Shown piece by piece: positions 43,501 to 54,346 of a DNA stretch of 64,000 nucleotides. The position numbers and the translations under genes were made by a program. Source of the stretch: Hesseltinella vesiculosa (lineage: Eukaryota; Mucoromycota; Mucoromycetes; Mucorales; Cunninghamellaceae); NCBI GenBank assembly GCA_002104935.1, contig MCGT01000032.1:62001-126000 (forward strand), written 5' to 3'. Each line of letters starts with the position of its first letter. The stretch's first letter is position 1. The notes beneath the pieces were generated by a model that was not told where the DNA came from, did no database searches, and worked only from the letters and a program-made list of their open reading frames with translations.

Positions 43501-44972
43501 AAAGGAAAGCAAAATACAAGCAAGTCAGTGAATCCGCTGCGTCTAAGGTCGTGTGGCTTTACCATGCCAACCACAAGGTCCAAGGCTCGGATACGAATAC
43601 TGATATCTTCATCGTCAATGCATTCCAATATCAAATCCTTTTGTTCAGCAACAAGTTTGGGATGCGTAGCCAACAATCGGCCCATGGCAAGCAGACCGAC
43701 ATATTTCACTATCATCCAAGCAGACGCAGACGTAAGTAAACAACGTGTGCCCTCCCCTCTCCCCTTGTGGCTGGTAGGGTTCACTTACAGTTTTGATCGG
43801 GATCTTCCAAAAAAGTACGTAGCTTTCGAGCACAGGTCGCGGCCAAAGCATGGCTGGCATCGCCTGCAGCTTCCAAGAACCCGCCTGCAATGACGGTATA
43901 GATGCATTCGTACAGCAGTGACATGGCCGGTGTATTCTGGATTAATGAAGTCAGTGGAGGTAACAGTTTCTTGACCAATCGAGGCTCCAGTGGTGTCAAG
44001 GAGGCAAACTGTCATGATTGGGTTTGGGTAGAAAAAGGTAAGGCAAGCTGGTCCGCTTGTGATATAAGGTGATTATTTACCAGTTTGATGATCTTGATTA
44101 GCATCCAATTGTTGGAGGAGGTTGTCAAAAGCTTGAAAAGCTGAGGAGCCAGGGGTAGATAATTCTTGGGGTTCTTGCGGGCCAGTTCACAAATGACACC
44201 GACCACGGCGGACACCACAGCTAAAAGAAGAAAAATAAAAGGTGAGTGGAAGTGGATTGCGATGTGACACTTGGGCAGCTGGTTGAGACTTACAAGGATC
44301 AGGGTCTTCCAGCTTTTCGCGGATACGGGGAAAACTGAGACGTAGAGCTTCAGGGAACTTGAGGAACACCTTGTACAAGACGAGGATCACCTTTTTACGA
44401 ATATATGGGCGAGAATGGTTCAGCATGGCAACCAAATCTTGACAAAGGTCACGTGCAAGATCGGGCGTGACGATATGCGACAGCCCATTCAAAGCAATGC
44501 TGATATCCAAAGTCGAAGATGAGGCAAGGTCCTAACCGAAAATAAGAGAAAAAAAGTAGGTATCCATGGAAGTCTTTTGTTTTCTGTGCATGTTGTTTAC
44601 CTTTTTAATGAGATTGGTGGTCAGCATGAGGACATCGGTGTCTTGCTGAAACGATTGAGTGGCTGCCAGGTAACCTGTGCGTTTGCTCATGAAGCGAGGG
44701 CTGGACATGACTTCTACAATATGGAAGGATGCCCACGACATATCATAACCTAGCATTTGCAACTTTAAACAATGTCAGGCTTTGCACGTCTTTGGAGTGG
44801 CGGGGATGAGACTTACGTAGGTGAGCTTGGCGACAGCCATGGACTTGATATCGATATCGTTAGACTTGACTTCATTGCGGATTTCTTGAAGGCAAACAGT
44901 AATATACTTTTGCTCATTCTTCTTGTTGGCACGGATACCACGAATCAAGTCTGTTAAGGACTTTTCAAACAT
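40501..44972 (-). CDS. APL5: AP-3 adaptor complex delta subunit
   Basis: Thirteen exons join in frame to 1,183 residues (first 44972-44817, last 40905-40501). The start MFEKSLTDLIRGIRANKKNE is typical of delta-adaptin. The HEAT-repeat trunk follows with highly conserved blocks: KLTYLQMLGYDMSWASF, FMSKRTGYLAATQSF, VTPDLARDLCQDLVAML, NSRPYIRKK-type and KNPKNYLPLAPQLFKLL, LTPLEPRLVKKLLPPL. A long Lys/Asp/Glu-rich hinge (about 700-930: KKSKKKSKKKSSKHSG, KKKKSSKKNK) leads to a C-terminal ear-like beta domain (MYKLSLDQEQVSSEQLLVV onward). AP-3 sorts cargo from Golgi/endosome directly to the vacuole, the route on which the VAM7-type SNARE also acts. It is divergent from ATG26 across about 620 bp. 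Confidence 0.95.
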
Positions 44973-45594
44973 GGGATGATCAGTAAGAGCTGTTAAACGA
45001 TGAAGAAAAGAGGCGAGGGCCGCAAAAAGTTGAAGCCAAAAAAAAGGGCGGTGCGGACCTTCATTTTTTTCTTGAAGGCAAGCGACTTGCTCAAAATAAG
45101 CTCTACTATGATTTGGAATGGCTAACTTGAATACAATAGCTAAAAAAGGCGCCAACCCTACGTTTGCCTTGGCTGCTCCTCGATAAGCCTGCCGTTGTGT
45201 TGTAGGAGCGAAGGAAGTTTATTGCCCAACGATGCATGCGGTCCTGCCCACAAGTAAGTCAACTCGCGCTGCGTTGCAGTCACCTCACCGGTCTCTCAGC
45301 TCATCCAGCAACAGATGTCCTGCCATCCTGAAGGATATCGCCACAGGAATCTCGCTCGCATTCATCCTGCAAGAACACGTCGATCTAGTCAGGCTGGGTG
45401 CTGTTTGAAAAATATAAAAATCACGAGACCTGCATGCTGCTAGATTTGAAAAGGCGAAAATCATGCTTTTTTTTTTCCTTCTCTTTCCGTTTTCACACCT
45501 TTCTTTTTTTTTTTTTTTGACGCATCTTGTTCATTGTAGACCTTCTTTTTTTCCCCGTTCATAATAGCTTATTCATCGTTTCCTTTAGACATTT
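44973..45594. other. Divergent intergenic region, AP-3 delta and ATG26
   Basis: Holds both promoters. Poly-T stretches at about 45466-45475 and 45507-45520 and a pyrimidine-rich leader precede the ATG26 start. A frame extending AP-3 upstream (to 45155) lacks conservation and was not included. Confidence 0.5.
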
Positions 45595-48500
45595 ATGGAT
45601 ACGTTGAACCATAGCGTATTGCAATTTGTTTCGGCAGCAGCCATGGCGGTAAGTCCAATTTAAATGCATCTCCTGTCAACAACCTTTATTTTTCCTTGGT
45701 ACCCACTCTTGTGAATGTTGTCGTCTCACCTTTATTCACCTTTATTCTATGGCATGGCTCTAGTTAGAGGCACAAGATGCCGAAAACAGTAAAGCAGGTA
45801 AATTCATCTATGACCATGCCACCTGGGCGCAGTAATATCAACCTCGCTCCCCCCTTTTTTTTGCGACAAACCTGACATGAATAGAGGAATCTTCCACAGG
45901 TAAATGATGTTCATGATGATGACCATGTCGACCGTACACAAACTCACGACCTTCCCCCTCCGCTGTTTTCTTCTTATATCATAGACTTGGGCCGTTCTAT
46001 AGAAGCCATATCAAGCACCCAAACATGGTCGGATATTGATGCAATGAACGATGGCCAAGTGGATACCAATCTTTTTTCGCCAGTGTCAAACGAACGTCTG
46101 CGGGAACTATTGGCCGAAGCTTCAGAAGCTGCCCCTTCTGAAGCCATACCAGCAAATTTGTCGTCATCGTTATCATCTGAAGATAATGACCTGATCTCCT
46201 TGGACCAATCAGGTGACAATCAATCCATTGCGTCGTCCACGGCTCCCGCGAGAATCAACATCGACCAAACAGTCCAGCGTATCTTTGAATTACCCACCAT
46301 GGAGCATTTGATCGCTGGTAAGGATTTTAATGACGCTTACTTAAAAGAGCGGATAGGCTAACAAGATCTGCCACCTTTTCCCCCACGCTTTTGTTAGAAT
46401 GGCCTTGTTATATTGTTCTTACGGTCGTTGTCCCTGGCTTTTTATACTTGACTGAACAGCATGTTTGCTTTTATGCTCCATTACCCAAAATCCAGGCAAG
46501 TGCTTGAGAGCCAGAAACCACATCGAATGACCCTGGCTGCGGATAACCAATGCTCACTTTTTTCCCGCCTTCACGTGCATGAATTAGACCGGTTATCACA
46601 GGACTGGCTACTTATTAGTCAAGGCCCCTAGTACCATAGGCAGCCGATATCGTCGTTGCTTCTTTGACTTGAATCATGATACCCTCACTTGGTATGAAAA
46701 TGCAAATGATACCTACTTCCCATTGGGCAAAATCGATCTCAAATACGCCGTGTCCGTCAAGCGTTCCAAACGACGTCCCTTTGGCATTCGTATGGTCACT
46801 GTGAATAAGTCTTACCACTTCCAAGCCGACACTGAATCTGCTATGAATGAATGGTAAAAAAAAAAAAAAAAAAGCAAGCATTGGCAAAAGTCAGCCATGC
46901 TCATCCATGCCCTCGTTTGGTTTCTAGGTTGACTGCGGTACAAAAAGCTATATTCAAAGCCAAGAATACCGGATCCAACTTCAAACTGAAATTTCCATTC
47001 TCCAGTATCCTTGATATTGAACACAGCGAAGTCGATAAATATCAACAACTACTCATGATCAGTGTCGTGGATGTTGAAGATGAATTTGTGATGGACGAGG
47101 TAAGGGGAAAAAAAACCAGGTCCGATGAGCCATTCAGTGCCTTACACGCTTACTATTCATAGTATTACTTTGCCTATTTCCCTGATATCAAGGGCACCTT
47201 TGATCAATTACAATCCGCCTTGGGAAGTCACCCAGCCCATAAGAAAGACCAGGACGATCAGCCAATTCTGCCGCCGTCCCAGGAATCCCCTCCTCCTCTA
47301 TCCTTTGCCGATATGTACCATGCCGACAAGCCCATTGTCATCCCTAGTCTCAGCAACCGAACCAAGGATATATCATCAGACCCATCTTCCCAGCCAACAC
47401 ATCAACCTTCACATCAGCTACAAAACCAACGGCTCATACGCGCTTCGTCAGCTGTATCAAACATGGTGCCTGATGCTCTAAAGGGATTATTCTATTCAAG
47501 ATCACAAGAACAGCCTCTCTCAACCCCGGATACAAATACCCCTGACAATGATGAAGAGGCATTGTCGTCAAGCAGCAGCGAGGATGACAAGACCAGCTGG
47601 CTCGGTGACAAGGGCCGGTCTGGCATGAAGCAGGTCTATGGCTTTTTGGGGTCCTCGTCCTCGACCGATGTGTCGGCTGATCCTTCTGGGCAACATGACC
47701 ACGACCACCGGAAAGTAGATCAGCAGTCTTCGGAACCCCGCGCCGGTGGGGAGCTCCTTGATGAAAAGGTGCAAGACGATTTTCGAAAATACTTTGCGCT
47801 GCCCGAATCGGAAACGTTATTGTCAGGTAAAGAGCAAAAGCAAAACACTCCACCGCTTGATGGGTTGCCCCATACAAGATCGCTTCATCTTTTCCTACAT
47901 TTAGTGTTTCGCTGCTATCTTGCCTGGACGCTCCCGTGCTATGGAAAGCTCTATATATCCACCAACCACGTCTCATTCAATTCAAAAGGTTTTGGCACCA
48001 AAGCAAAGGTAAATTGAAGACCTGCCCCTGCTACAAGGAAGTGAGCACATGACTTATCATTTCGGACTAGATGATCCTTCCTTTGGAAGAAGTGCAGCGT
48101 ATCCAAAAAATGCAGAGCAATGTCTACAGCAATCGTCATTCAATCAACATTCTCACTCGCAAGAAAACAAAGGTACCAGAGCCTAGCCACGAACTCTTTG
48201 CTGATCCGCGCCTTATGCTTTACGACATAGATCTTCCTGGATTTCTCCTCTTTGGCCAAACGGAATAGCTGCTTTGCTCAATTATACCTAAGACACAAGC
48301 AATTTGCACAGCATGATCAAGCCATATCTGAACCTGAACAGTGAGTGTTCGCATGGTCTTGGTCCATAAAGGAGGCCACTTGACCAACTCTTTTTTTTTT
48401 TTCAGCAGACAAATGAAGGAGCAGGAAATTAGACTACTAGAGGCCGAACAACAGGAACAAGGATTAACACATAGGACACCTCCAAGCATCAAAGGTAAAC

Positions 48501-50401
48501 CTCAAACGAGCACCAGTTTTGGTTTAAAGAGAAAGTGTACTAAACCAGACTTTTTTTATGCAGATACTCCGCTACTTTCTTCGACGAACGACGACATTCA
48601 GTATACAAAGCCTGACCGATCACTCCATTTCACATGCATTACCATTGGTACCCGTGGCGACGTACAGCCGTATATTGCACTTTGCAAGTCCCTGGCCAAA
48701 GATGGACACCGCTGTCGCATTGCTACGCATGATGAATTCAAGGACTGGATTGAAGAGCATGAAATCGAATTCCGGTCCATTGGTGGCGACCCCAGTGAAC
48801 TCATGGTAACTGCGGTCCTGAATTCCTTGTCCATTCACCATCTCATCCATTTCTATTTTTTCCCATTAGCGATTTTGCGTCGAAAACAACTTTTTCAGTG
48901 TCAACTTTGTGATGGAGGGGCTGAAATTGGCAAGTCCGACCTTGACCTTAGAAATCAAGCCAACGTAAACTAATCTAAACTTCGGTCTATTTTATGACCG
49001 TGTTTGCCTCGATTCTTAGTTCAAAGTCTGGATTGATGAATTGCTAGAATTGGCTTGGACGGCCTGTGAAGGGACGGATGTCTTGCTTGAGAGTCCAAGC
49101 GCGATGGTCGGAGTGCACATGGCCGAAAAGCTTCGTAAGGTTGAGAAAGAGAAGGAGGACATGCACTCATTTTTTTGTGTAAAAGGGATTCCTTATTTCC
49201 GCTCGTTCCCTATGCCGATGACACGCACACCATCGTTCCCTCACCCGTTTGCCACGCCTAATCGACCAAAGGGAACAAAGTACAACGAGATGACCTACGT
49301 CCTGTTTGACCATGCTGTGTGGCGCGCTATCTCTGCCCGCACCAACTCATTTCGGGAACAGGTCCTTGGCCTGCCTGCCACTACCTATGATAACCTAGAA
49401 GTGCCTCAGATCCCGTACCTGTACTCCTTCAGTACCAGCATTGTACCAAGCCCAGAAAAATGGAAGGACTGGGTCCATTGCACTGGCTACTGGTTTCTAG
49501 ACAACCCGAATGTAAGCTGAAAGACGAACAAGAAACGGAGTGACAGACTCATGTGCCTTTTTTTGTTCTTTCTCAAATAGACTGGCTGGCAACCTGACGA
49601 ACGCATGCTCTCGTTTTTAAACACGATCGACAGCCGTCCTATTGTGTATATTGGTTTTGGTTCGATCATTGTGACCGAACCGCAAGAGGTCGTACGGACG
49701 ATTGTCGAGGCTGTGCTACTGTCCAACGTGCGCGCTGTAGTGTCGGAAGGTTGGTCCTCACGCAACGCCCAGGAAGGCGACAATGTCTCCAACCTCTTGC
49801 ACCAGTATCCGGACGTCATCCTCCCTGTTGCATCGGTACCGCACGACTGGTTGTTTCCCAAGATGAGGGCTGTGGTCCACCATGGCGGCGCAGGTAAACG
49901 AAATGACCAAAAACAGTAGCCTTGCTGGCATTGATGTCTCTCTTCAATGGCTATAGGAACAACGGCTGCTGGTCTGCGCGCAGGCTGCCCTACCATTGTC
50001 AAACCTTTCTTTGCCGATCAATTCTTCTGGGGTGATCGTGTGGAAGTCATGGGCGTGGGCAAATGTGTCCGACAACTTACCGCCACGTCTCTCTCGGCCG
50101 CCTTGCGGACGGTGACCACTGATGATGTCATCCTCAAAAACGCCAGACTCGTTGGTGAAAAGATTCGCTCGGTAAAATGGCCGCGGTCTCCTGGCAGCAA
50201 CATTTGGTCTCATCTTTTTCTTTCTAGGAAACGGGGGTCGAGACTGCCATCCAATATATCTATCGTGACATGGAACTGGCCCACAAACGAACCCTCTCTT
50301 CGGCTCGACGCGCGAACGCGGCCAAAGACAATGGTGACAGCAATCTTGAGGAGTGGACTATCGTGGAGCCCTCCCAGCCCAACTCTTCCGCCGCCACTTG
50401 A
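45595..50401 (+). CDS. ATG26: Sterol 3-beta-glucosyltransferase (ATG26/UGT51) with GRAM-PH-GRAM module
   Basis: A many-exon gene. An acidic N-terminus and a 15-nt exon (45885-45899) lead to the first GRAM domain (EWPCYIVLTVVVPGFLYLTE), a PH domain (TGYHRTGYLLVK to NEWLTAVQKAIF), a disordered Ser-rich insert of about 220 residues, and a second GRAM (CYGKLYISTNHVSFNSKGFG, then IFLDFSSLAKRNSCF). The GT1 catalytic part reads FTCITIGTRGDVQPYIALCK, ESPSAMVGVHMAEKLRIPYF, YIGFGSIIV and HHGGAGTTAAGLRAGCPT, the UDP-sugar-binding signature. The enzyme glucosylates ergosterol at membranes and in some fungi serves pexophagy. Odd points: a GC donor after 46495, a tandem CAGCAG acceptor at 48403-48408, and a 51-nt in-frame intron at 49135-49185. 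Confidence 0.94.
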
Positions 50402-50490
50402 TTATCTTACCAAAACATCACCCGCAATAAATCTTTCGAGTTCAGGACACCGCTCTTTTTTTTTTTTTTTTCCTTGATTGTGAAAGATTC

Positions 50491-50943
50491 ATGGAAGACA
50501 GCATTAAGCTACCGCACCATGATGGCCTTGAATTAAGGAAGGATCCAGTCAAAGGCCGTGGGGTATTTACGACAATGCCGATTCCAGCACGCACACTGAT
50601 TGAAATTTCACCGATCTTGCTGTTCCCTCATAGCGAATATCAAACCCACGGCCGATTCACACAGCTGGATCACTACACCTACTGCTGGAAAGATGGCTAT
50701 GCCTTGGCCCTTGGCCTGGGATCCATGTTCAATCATGACAAGCAGCCCAATGTCGGCTTCATGCGCGACTTTGAAAATCAACTGATCCGCTATGTCACCC
50801 TTCGGGCCATCGCTGTGGACGAGGAGCTTTGTATTTCCTATGGTGCCAATTTATGGTTCGAAGACGCTTCCATGGACCACCCAGCTGATTCTCTTTCCGA
50901 TAACGATAACAATGAGGATTGGCTCATGAACATAGAGCCATAG
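50491..50943 (+). CDS. Small SET-domain protein
   Basis: Intronless, 150 residues, consisting almost only of a SET domain: GRGVFTTMPIPARTLIEISP (first SET strand), LGLGSMFNHDKQPNVGFMRD (the NHxxxPN cofactor-binding pseudoknot) and VDEELCISYGANLWF (the ELxxxYG motif with the catalytic Tyr). The pre-SET and cysteine post-SET regions of classical histone methyltransferases are absent. The tail is acidic. Small stand-alone SET proteins of this form occur in fungi; substrate unknown. It begins 90 bp after the ATG26 stop, so its promoter is very short or overlaps the ATG26 3' end. Confidence 0.85.
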   Translation: MEDSIKLPHHDGLELRKDPVKGRGVFTTMPIPARTLIEISPILLFPHSEYQTHGRFTQLDHYTYCWKDGYALALGLGSMFNHDKQPNVGFMRDFENQLIRYVTLRAIAVDEELCISYGANLWFEDASMDHPADSLSDNDNNEDWLMNIEP

Positions 50944-51137
50944 CACCACTCTTTTAAAATAAAAACATAAACGGATACCCCCCCTTTTTTTAGACTTTCT
51001 TTTTTTCATCAAGATGTCACCTGCGAGGCAGCAAACAGGTCGGTGAACCAATCACGAAAAAGCCTGGGGGTTCTTTTTTTTTCACCTCTTTTCCAGCTTC
51101 TTCATTCTTTTATTTTTTGGTTCAATTATACGATACC

Positions 51138-52757
51138 ATGGGAGATCTGGATCAAGGTAAAAGCTTGTCGTCAAAGATGGAGAGCAGCAAGCAACCCAAT
51201 ACCATACTCATCTCCTCCTGGTTCTTCCCAATAGGTTCTAGCTATTCTGTCTTGCGGAACATCCCCGTGATGGCATCGTCCCACTACCGCCTTCCCAAAC
51301 AGGTACCTTGTCTTTGTTTCATGAGACGCATCTAACAGCTTACTCACCGTCCTCGGTATGTTAGATTAATATATCGAAGGAATTAATCACAATACCGCAA
51401 GACCTTTTGCTATTGGTAAGTGGCATGGACAAGAGCAAACGAACGGCAGCCCACATCTAGCAAATGCAGAGCTCATGAACTCACCTTTTTTTTTTTTTTT
51501 TTTGCCATTGGGCACCGGGCTAGAATCAATATTCATTTGCCGTAGAAAGACAGACACTTGACAATGTGGCTCGGCTTCGTCAAAAACGACAAGAAGATGA
51601 GCGAGCCTTGGCCGAGCAGGCGGAGGTGCTTCGTGTTGAAAAAGTCCAACGACAAAAAGCAGCAGCACGCAAGATTGCTCCTGGTTTCTTGGACACCGAC
51701 ACTCGTATTCTCCACCCCCAACCCTTTAACAGCAATAGTAAGACACTGACGAATGGCACCGACGACGACTACGCGCCTGTCACAACGACAACAGCAACAG
51801 TCGCCACTGCAATCACCTCCACCACCACCATCGTCGACCCTTTGCTTGCCCATCAACCGTCTATGCCGTCTCCAGCCCAAGCCTCAACCTCCTCATCACC
51901 ACCTCCTCCGCCTCCTCTTTCGGTTTCTTCTCCCCATCAACAACACACACGACTGCGCTCCTCTTCCAACCCAGCATCCCCAGAGAAAAGGGTAAGCAAG
52001 CAAGGGTATTGACAATACATAAAATAAGCCGATTCACTGTTTTTATATTGTCGATGACCGGTAGATATCTGGGCAGTCTCCTTTGGATTATCAAAAGTTT
52101 GAACAAGGGTTGGCACCGTTGGATCCCTGGGATACGCCAGAGAATGACTTTGTTGCTCTGCGCTCCATCCTTGGGAGCGATAGTAAAGCAGAGCCACCTG
52201 TGTCTGAGGGTCAACCCTACAGTAATGCCATGACTATGCCCACGCCTCAATACCCTTCCCACTATGTCCAACATCAGCAACCCCAGCATACGTCCGTCAT
52301 CATGCCTGGAGGCTATTCTCCAGCAACAGATGGCCCTTGGGTCCGACCACCAACGTACCCACCTCACAACGTTACACCACAGCATCAGCCGGTTCCACCC
52401 CAGACCCCTCCTGTCGTCAATGGTACACCTCAGCTTGGCCCGGCCCTGCCTCCCAAGGTCTACAAGGAAAAGGCTGGTGTGTCTGCCAACATGGCGTCCT
52501 CTCCCCCTCCTCCTCCTCCCTTGCCACCCCAACTCTCCTCACCCAAGCGGCCACCCTTGCCTCCCTACCCCACCAATGGCTCCCCCACAATGGGCTCAGC
52601 TGCGCTCAACCACGTGGTACCCACGCCCTCGGTGTCTGATCCACTGGTCCAAGAACTTGCGAGCATGGGCTTTAGTCATCAACAGGCCATCGACGCCCTG
52701 AGCAAAAACGAAAACGACCTGGTCCGAGCTACCAACTTTTTGTTGGACAATGTATGA
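51138..52757 (+). CDS. UBAP1-like protein: N-terminal UMA-like motif and C-terminal UBA domain
   Basis: Five exons (51138-51156, 51234-51301, 51365-51415, 51524-51991, 52065-52757) give 432 residues. The N-terminus assembled over three short exons reads NIPVMASSHYRLPKQINISK, then ITIPQDLLLLNQYSFAVERQ, resembling the UMA motif that anchors UBAP1/MVB12 in ESCRT-I. A charged helix follows (LRQKRQEDERALAEQAEVL). The middle is Pro/Ser/Gln-rich with polyproline runs (PPPPPPLSV, PPPPPPLPP). The C-terminus is a UBA domain (DPLVQELASMGFSHQQAIDA, with the MGF loop). It would fit a ubiquitin-binding endosomal sorting factor. The UMA call is by pattern and less certain than the UBA call. Confidence 0.7.
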
Positions 52758-52849
52758 TCACCCTCTTTTTACGTATTTTTATAAACAAATGTACTTTTTT
52801 AAAAAGTATTTGGTTCAGTGAAAAAAAAAAAAAAGAGTATGGTTCGAGC

Positions 52850-53598
52850 CTATCCCCAAACATCATTGACACCAGGTTGAATAAAGCCAATTTTAACTCT
52901 GTCAGACAAAGGTTTCTTGGCTACAGGCCCAAATCTCTCTGGTGGCCAGAGAATACGTGTCACTTTGGCCTTGATCAAAGCAACGGGCACCTACAAGAGC
53001 AGTCAAGGAAAGAAAAAAAAAAAGATCCTAAAGCCGTCTGGCTCCTTTAGCAGCTTACGGTACCGAACGTATTGCTGTCTATTGAATGGAATCCCTCGTC
53101 ACCTTCGATCCAGCAGTGACCTTCAGGGACTTTAACTATAAAAAAAATTAGGATCAGATATCGCCTTGCCGTTTTTTTTTTTTTTTTTTTACCTGTTTTA
53201 TCGGATCGTAATGGCTTGACAGTGTCACCTTGTAAAGCGATGACGCGTTTGGTGATCATGCATTTAGGATCGGTGGGAGATCTATAAAAGAAAAGCAGGA
53301 GGATAAGCATGACTCAACCTCTGCAACAAATGAAACATGCATGAGAGTGACTACTTCGCCTCGTTCAAATTCATGATCGGCCGCGGCCCATTTGTTCAAG
53401 AAGACAATGTCACGTTTCATTTGGCTAGCATCAGGATTAAAGGTTGGCTAAAGAGAGGTGTGTCAATCACTCGTTTGGCTCAAGTCGGTATTCCTTCGTT
53501 GAATGTACCTGCATGGATCGGCCTTCCACGGGGCCAAAGCTGAATCCATGATCGATAGCAAACACCATGACAGGAAACCAAGCAGCTGCCTTCCACAT
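52850..53598 (-). CDS. IMP2: Mitochondrial inner-membrane peptidase subunit 2
   Basis: Five exons (53598-53509, 53447-53341, 53281-53193, 53135-53059, 52990-52850) give 167 residues, the usual IMP2 size. An N-terminal hydrophobic segment precedes the S26 signal-peptidase motifs: GRSMQPTFNP with the catalytic Ser, then [12 protein letters not shown] with the catalytic Lys, then [20 protein letters not shown] and the GPV block PERFGPV. IMP processes intermembrane-space proteins of mitochondria with IMP1. Intron 2 only keeps frame if the donor is GC (GCATGT after 53341), giving VVTLISPTDPK. The gene converges on the UBAP1-like gene with a 92 bp gap. Confidence 0.93.
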
Positions 53599-54029
53599 TG
53601 CAGCTGTGTATGGGCTAGATCTTATACGGGATAGCATGCTACGATTTCACCGAGGCATCAAAATTAAAAAAAGAGGGTGATCCAGTTTTTTTTTTTTTTT
53701 TTCATTTTGGCAGTGACCCCACTTGCATTAGCTCGTTTTTCGGCTGGGTGTTTCCAGCACTGACACAGCTCTAGCTTTATGAGGATACGACACCACCGCC
53801 AACCGTCCTTGCGCGGCTCTTTCTGGCGCTGACGTCAAGGAGTAGAATACCGTACACCTGGTGCTGAAAGTTCTACGGGGTCTTTGGCCAGTAAAAAAAA
53901 GTAAGACGAACTCATGATAGCATTTGTGAAATTAACGTGTCGGTGACGCCTTTTATTCAAGTATTTGGTAAAAGGAGAAGGGGTGAAGGAGTCTCTATCA
54001 TGAATCAAACGTTTGGCGTTCGCGCAAGG
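53599..54029. other. Intergenic region, IMP2 promoter and SEC24 3' flank
   Basis: A T-run at about 53685-53702 and otherwise ordinary sequence; no gene recognised. Confidence 0.5.
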
Positions 54030-54313
54030 TTACTTGCCAGCTTTGGACCGGAGGAAGCCTAGCCATTGGAAGTAGCTCATACCAGAGTTCATGTCGTGCT
54101 GGTTGGCACCGGCGGCTGTAGGCCCAGCAGGATGGCGATCTTCGATCAGGAAGGACAAGGCGCCGGCCCGCACCACAGGATCTTCGTCTTCACGAGCAAT
54201 GAACACTGTCGGATAATAAGCGTCCTGACGATGAGAGCGCAAATACTTGATCACTGCATTTGTGCGTTGGGAGATATCGGAGGCCAAGCTTGGCAACGCG
54301 ACCACCTAACGGG

Positions 54314-54346
<33 letters not shown>

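Noticed and set aside
44973..45155. N-terminal extension of AP-3 delta to 45155
   Set aside because: The extra residues are not conserved in delta-adaptins, whereas MFEKSLTDLIRGIR at 44972 is the family start.
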